From Sphingobacteriales bacterium (lineage in GTDB: Bacteria; Bacteroidota; Bacteroidia; Chitinophagales; Chitinophagaceae), in assembly GCA_023251215.1 (NCBI GenBank), contig JAHEZF010000027.1:1-9484 (forward strand): a DNA stretch of 9,484 nt. Reading direction: 5' to 3'. Position numbers and translations under genes: made by a program. Each line of letters begins with the position of its first letter. Within the stretch, counting starts at the first letter, position 1. Below, piece by piece: positions 7,313 to 9,484 of the stretch. A model generated the notes under the pieces. The model saw only the letters and a list, made by a program, of their open reading frames with translations. It was not told the DNA's origin and did no database searches.

Positions 7313-7344
7313 CTACTTCGTCCCTACCAGTCGGGACTTCGTAG
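7313..7344. repeat. 32-nt interrupted palindrome between the unknown gene and the ABC exporter gene
   Basis: CTAC-TTC-GTCCC (7313-7324) and GGGAC-TTC-GTAG (7333-7344) pair as 4 bp, a symmetric 3x3 internal loop, and 5 bp around an 8-nt loop TACCAGTC. It begins 37 nt after the stop of the unknown gene and directly abuts the candidate -7 box. No U-run follows, so it is not a classical terminator. It could be an operator, an mRNA 3' element, or a copy of a genome repeat. Its TCCCGA...GGGA core resembles the hairpin at 2768-2791. Confidence 0.5.
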
Positions 7345-7381
7345 CACAATGTAGAAAGAAGTGAGTGGATGCGGTTAACCC

Positions 7382-9484
7382 TTATTGATTTTTATCATTG
7401 CCCTCCCCCATCGCTTTTTTATAAGCTTTAATGAAAAGAGCCCCCAGGTTTTTATACGGCGGGATATAATCTTCAAAACCTTCCACCTTTACCATCTTTT
7501 CCAGTTCCTGCCAGAAAGGTATCCAGTCAATATTATTTCCATTTCTTATTTTTTCGGTTAGCAACTGGAAAAAGGGCCGGTTAACTGCTGTTTTACCAAT
7601 CTGTTTGGAGGCAATTATGTGTGCATCGGGGGCAGTAGCCAGCACATCATGTATAAGATGATAACCACCACAGGACCCCAAAAAAACAATTTTTGAAGAA
7701 GGGAACATTTGCTCAATCGTGTATGGAGCTGTATAACTATGGCCACGGTGAATAGTAATAGAGGGATACAACTTGTTTTTTTCCAGGTACGCATTCAGTG
7801 CTTTCTGTGCTTTCTCGTCTTCTCCTCCTTCCTGGGGCAACGCTTTGTTGGCATAAATGGAAACAGGTTTTCCTTTAACAGAACTTATGCATACCCACTG
7901 ATCATTACGGGTAATTTTCCAATTAGCATTATTAAACATATCAACAAAACCGGTGAAAATTTCCATATCGGATTTTTCTCCATAAAAGAACACCTGCATG
8001 ATAACACGACCGCTATCATTGGTCAATGATGTGTAAGGAACTTCATATACCGGCGGAATACCCAATTCTTTTGTCAGGTCAATTTTCTTAGTGCTGTCTG
8101 CAGATAGAAAAAGCTTGTTCAGAATATTATAAATAGCTGTCCCTCTTTTATTATTTTCCAAAACATTTCGCTGATAATTTCTTTGAATATTATTCAGCAT
8201 CTCTCCTGCCACTGGTTTCATAGATTCTGCAATGCTGGCGTAGGAATCGGCAACATCCACACCGTCTTCAAGACCATCTGATCTTTCCAGGTTGGCCACA
8301 AAGGCCCTCATCAGGTTATTGGCATCACCAGCATCAGGAAAAGAACTCAAAAAATTACCAAGGGTATTATACCCTGCCGCCATTTTAATGAACTTCCTGT
8401 ATTTATCAAACCTCAGTTGCATCAGCAGCGAATCGCCGCGGTTGTTGATCTTTTTCATCATCTGCGGATATACTCCTTTTACGAAACTGGAAGTATAAAT
8501 GATGCCATCGCTCGATACAGCAAGGTAATAAAGCTCCTCTGCTGTCAGCGGTTGAATGATCTTAAAGCGGATTGCCGGATCATCCACTTCATGAAGCCCA
8601 TTAATAGTATTTACAAAAACATCAGTCGCTTTTCTTTCCACCATATCCGTCATATCCCTGAATCCATATGCAGTATCCTTATTGATAGCCCTCTCAACGT
8701 AATCCATCTTCGTTTTAACGAGGAGTTTGTAGTAAGCAAGAGAATCGTCACGAACGGAGTCAATAGCTTCAAAATTTATTTTCCCATTTAATATATTTCC
8801 CAGGAAAGGAAAATACAACCGGCCGCTTCTGCTTCTTGCCATCCTGGATACCGCTTTGATAAAAGGATCATCAACAATATTCCAGATGATATGAGCCAGT
8901 TTGTTATTGGCAGAAGCATAATTATATAACTGATCGGGATATTTCTGAGCTACTGTTCTTACTAAACTATCGGCAAACGGCACATCAGGATTTTCTTTTA
9001 ACGTGTAAAATATCTGCCCGGGGTGAAGAGTACAATATTTTTTAACCAGTAAATTTTTAGCAGCTCTAAAACCGGGATTGTTATCAAATGCCGTTGATTT
9101 TAAAAGATAGGTTCCGTTTTCATAAGAAAGCCCGTAAAAATATTCTTCGATGCTCAGTCCCTTTTTATCCAGTTGCATACAATCATCATAAGCCTGGATA
9201 ACCGCAGGTAAATTAACCGGATCAGCAAGCCCGGTTTTCCAGCCTTTCAAAAGATTATTAAGCAGGATCGCAATCTTCCGGATATAAAATATTTTTTTCT
9301 GCGCCGGCAACAAGCTGTCCTTCTCGATTCTGTATTGTATGCAATCAATCTTTGCAGTAGCTGCCTTGGTCACCAGGAAATTAATTTCCTCGTTTGATGA
9401 AATGGTCAGCTTGTTATCATCTTTGCCATCACATTTTAAAACATTTTTTTGTTCCCTGTTTACCTCATCATGAAAAAGCTGGCG
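7382..9484 (-). CDS. Large protein of unknown function with a caspase-like C-terminal region (5' end beyond right edge)
   Basis: The frame is open from the stop at 7382 to the window edge (700 residues visible). The GTG at 9373 is internal: 37 codons upstream of it are also open and look protein-like, so the true start is outside. The first 480 residues are largely helical, charged and without membrane segments or a motif I recognise. The last 210 residues look alpha/beta: a strand VIMQVFFYG (about 494-502), an amphipathic helix, a strand ending IHRGHS (578-583), and a strand KIVFLGSCGG (598-607) followed by a helix and the strand AHIIASK. A histidine strand followed by a strand ending in Cys with small neighbours is the layout of clan CD peptidases (caspase, gingipain, CHAT); His582 and Cys605 are the candidate pair. 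That is inference from pattern. It precedes the ABC exporter by 92 nt. Confidence 0.9.
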   Translation of the reverse strand, partial: RQLFHDEVNREQKNVLKCDGKDDNKLTISSNEEINFLVTKAATAKIDCIQYRIEKDSLLPAQKKIFYIRKIAILLNNLLKGWKTGLADPVNLPAVIQAYDDCMQLDKKGLSIEEYFYGLSYENGTYLLKSTAFDNNPGFRAAKNLLVKKYCTLHPGQIFYTLKENPDVPFADSLVRTVAQKYPDQLYNYASANNKLAHIIWNIVDDPFIKAVSRMARSRSGRLYFPFLGNILNGKINFEAIDSVRDDSLAYYKLLVKTKMDYVERAINKDTAYGFRDMTDMVERKATDVFVNTINGLHEVDDPAIRFKIIQPLTAEELYYLAVSSDGIIYTSSFVKGVYPQMMKKINNRGDSLLMQLRFDKYRKFIKMAAGYNTLGNFLSSFPDAGDANNLMRAFVANLERSDGLEDGVDVADSYASIAESMKPVAGEMLNNIQRNYQRNVLENNKRGTAIYNILNKLFLSADSTKKIDLTKELGIPPVYEVPYTSLTNDSGRVIMQVFFYGEKSDMEIFTGFVDMFNNANWKITRNDQWVCISSVKGKPVSIYANKALPQEGGEDEKAQKALNAYLEKNKLYPSITIHRGHSYTAPYTIEQMFPSSKIVFLGSCGGYHLIHDVLATAPDAHIIASKQIGKTAVNRPFFQLLTEKIRNGNNIDWIPFWQELEKMVKVEGFEDYIPPYKNLGALFIKAYKKAMGEGNDKNQ

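Noticed and set aside
7709..8791. Several plus-strand open frames of 68-124 codons
   Set aside because: All lie opposite the long unknown gene on the minus strand and have no start context or recognisable content.

Overview
The window looks like a chromosomal segment of a Bacteroidota bacterium, most like a member of the Chitinophagaceae. The clues are AT-rich intergenic DNA, near absence of Shine-Dalgarno sites, -7 promoter boxes of the TAnnTTTG type, an F0 subunit a with a cleavable signal peptide and a His-rich N-terminal domain, and a secreted surface-type protein. The family placement is inferred from style, not from a search. All genes lie on the minus strand, so the layout below runs from high to low coordinates.

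9484-7382: the 3' part (700 residues) of a large uncharacterised protein that runs off the right edge. Its C-terminal third reads like a caspase/CHAT-type (clan CD) fold, with an RGHS histidine followed by a strand ending in GSCGG.

7289-5508: a complete half-size ABC exporter (membrane domain plus ATPase domain) of the MsbA/MdlB type, preceded by a 32-nt hairpin and a weak promoter candidate.

5421-1162: an ATP synthase operon in the order atpB-atpE-atpF-atpH-atpA (a, c, b, delta, alpha). A TATCTTTG promoter box lies just upstream of the preferred atpB start, and that box plus an AGGA site argue for a start 87 nt inside the longest frame. The E-F, F-H and H-A gaps each contain a different inverted repeat able to form an mRNA hairpin. 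Two overlapping hairpins follow atpA. The gamma gene (atpG), which often follows atpA in this phylum, is not here, nor are atpD and atpC, so the enzyme must be completed from other loci.

1161-695: 467 bases without a confident gene. They hold the atpA 3' hairpins, very AT-rich DNA, a good TTG-N20-TAnnTTTG promoter and a possible 26-codon leader reading frame.

694-1: the first 231 codons of a secreted protein with a signal peptide, cut by the left edge.

Functionally the core is energy metabolism (proton-driven ATP synthesis), flanked by an exporter and two exported or unknown proteins with no evident functional tie to it. No mobile element, CRISPR array, tRNA or rRNA was seen. Most of the window is ordinary housekeeping DNA; the least explained parts are the caspase-like unknown gene, the serial intercistronic hairpins, and the 5' leader of the secreted protein gene.
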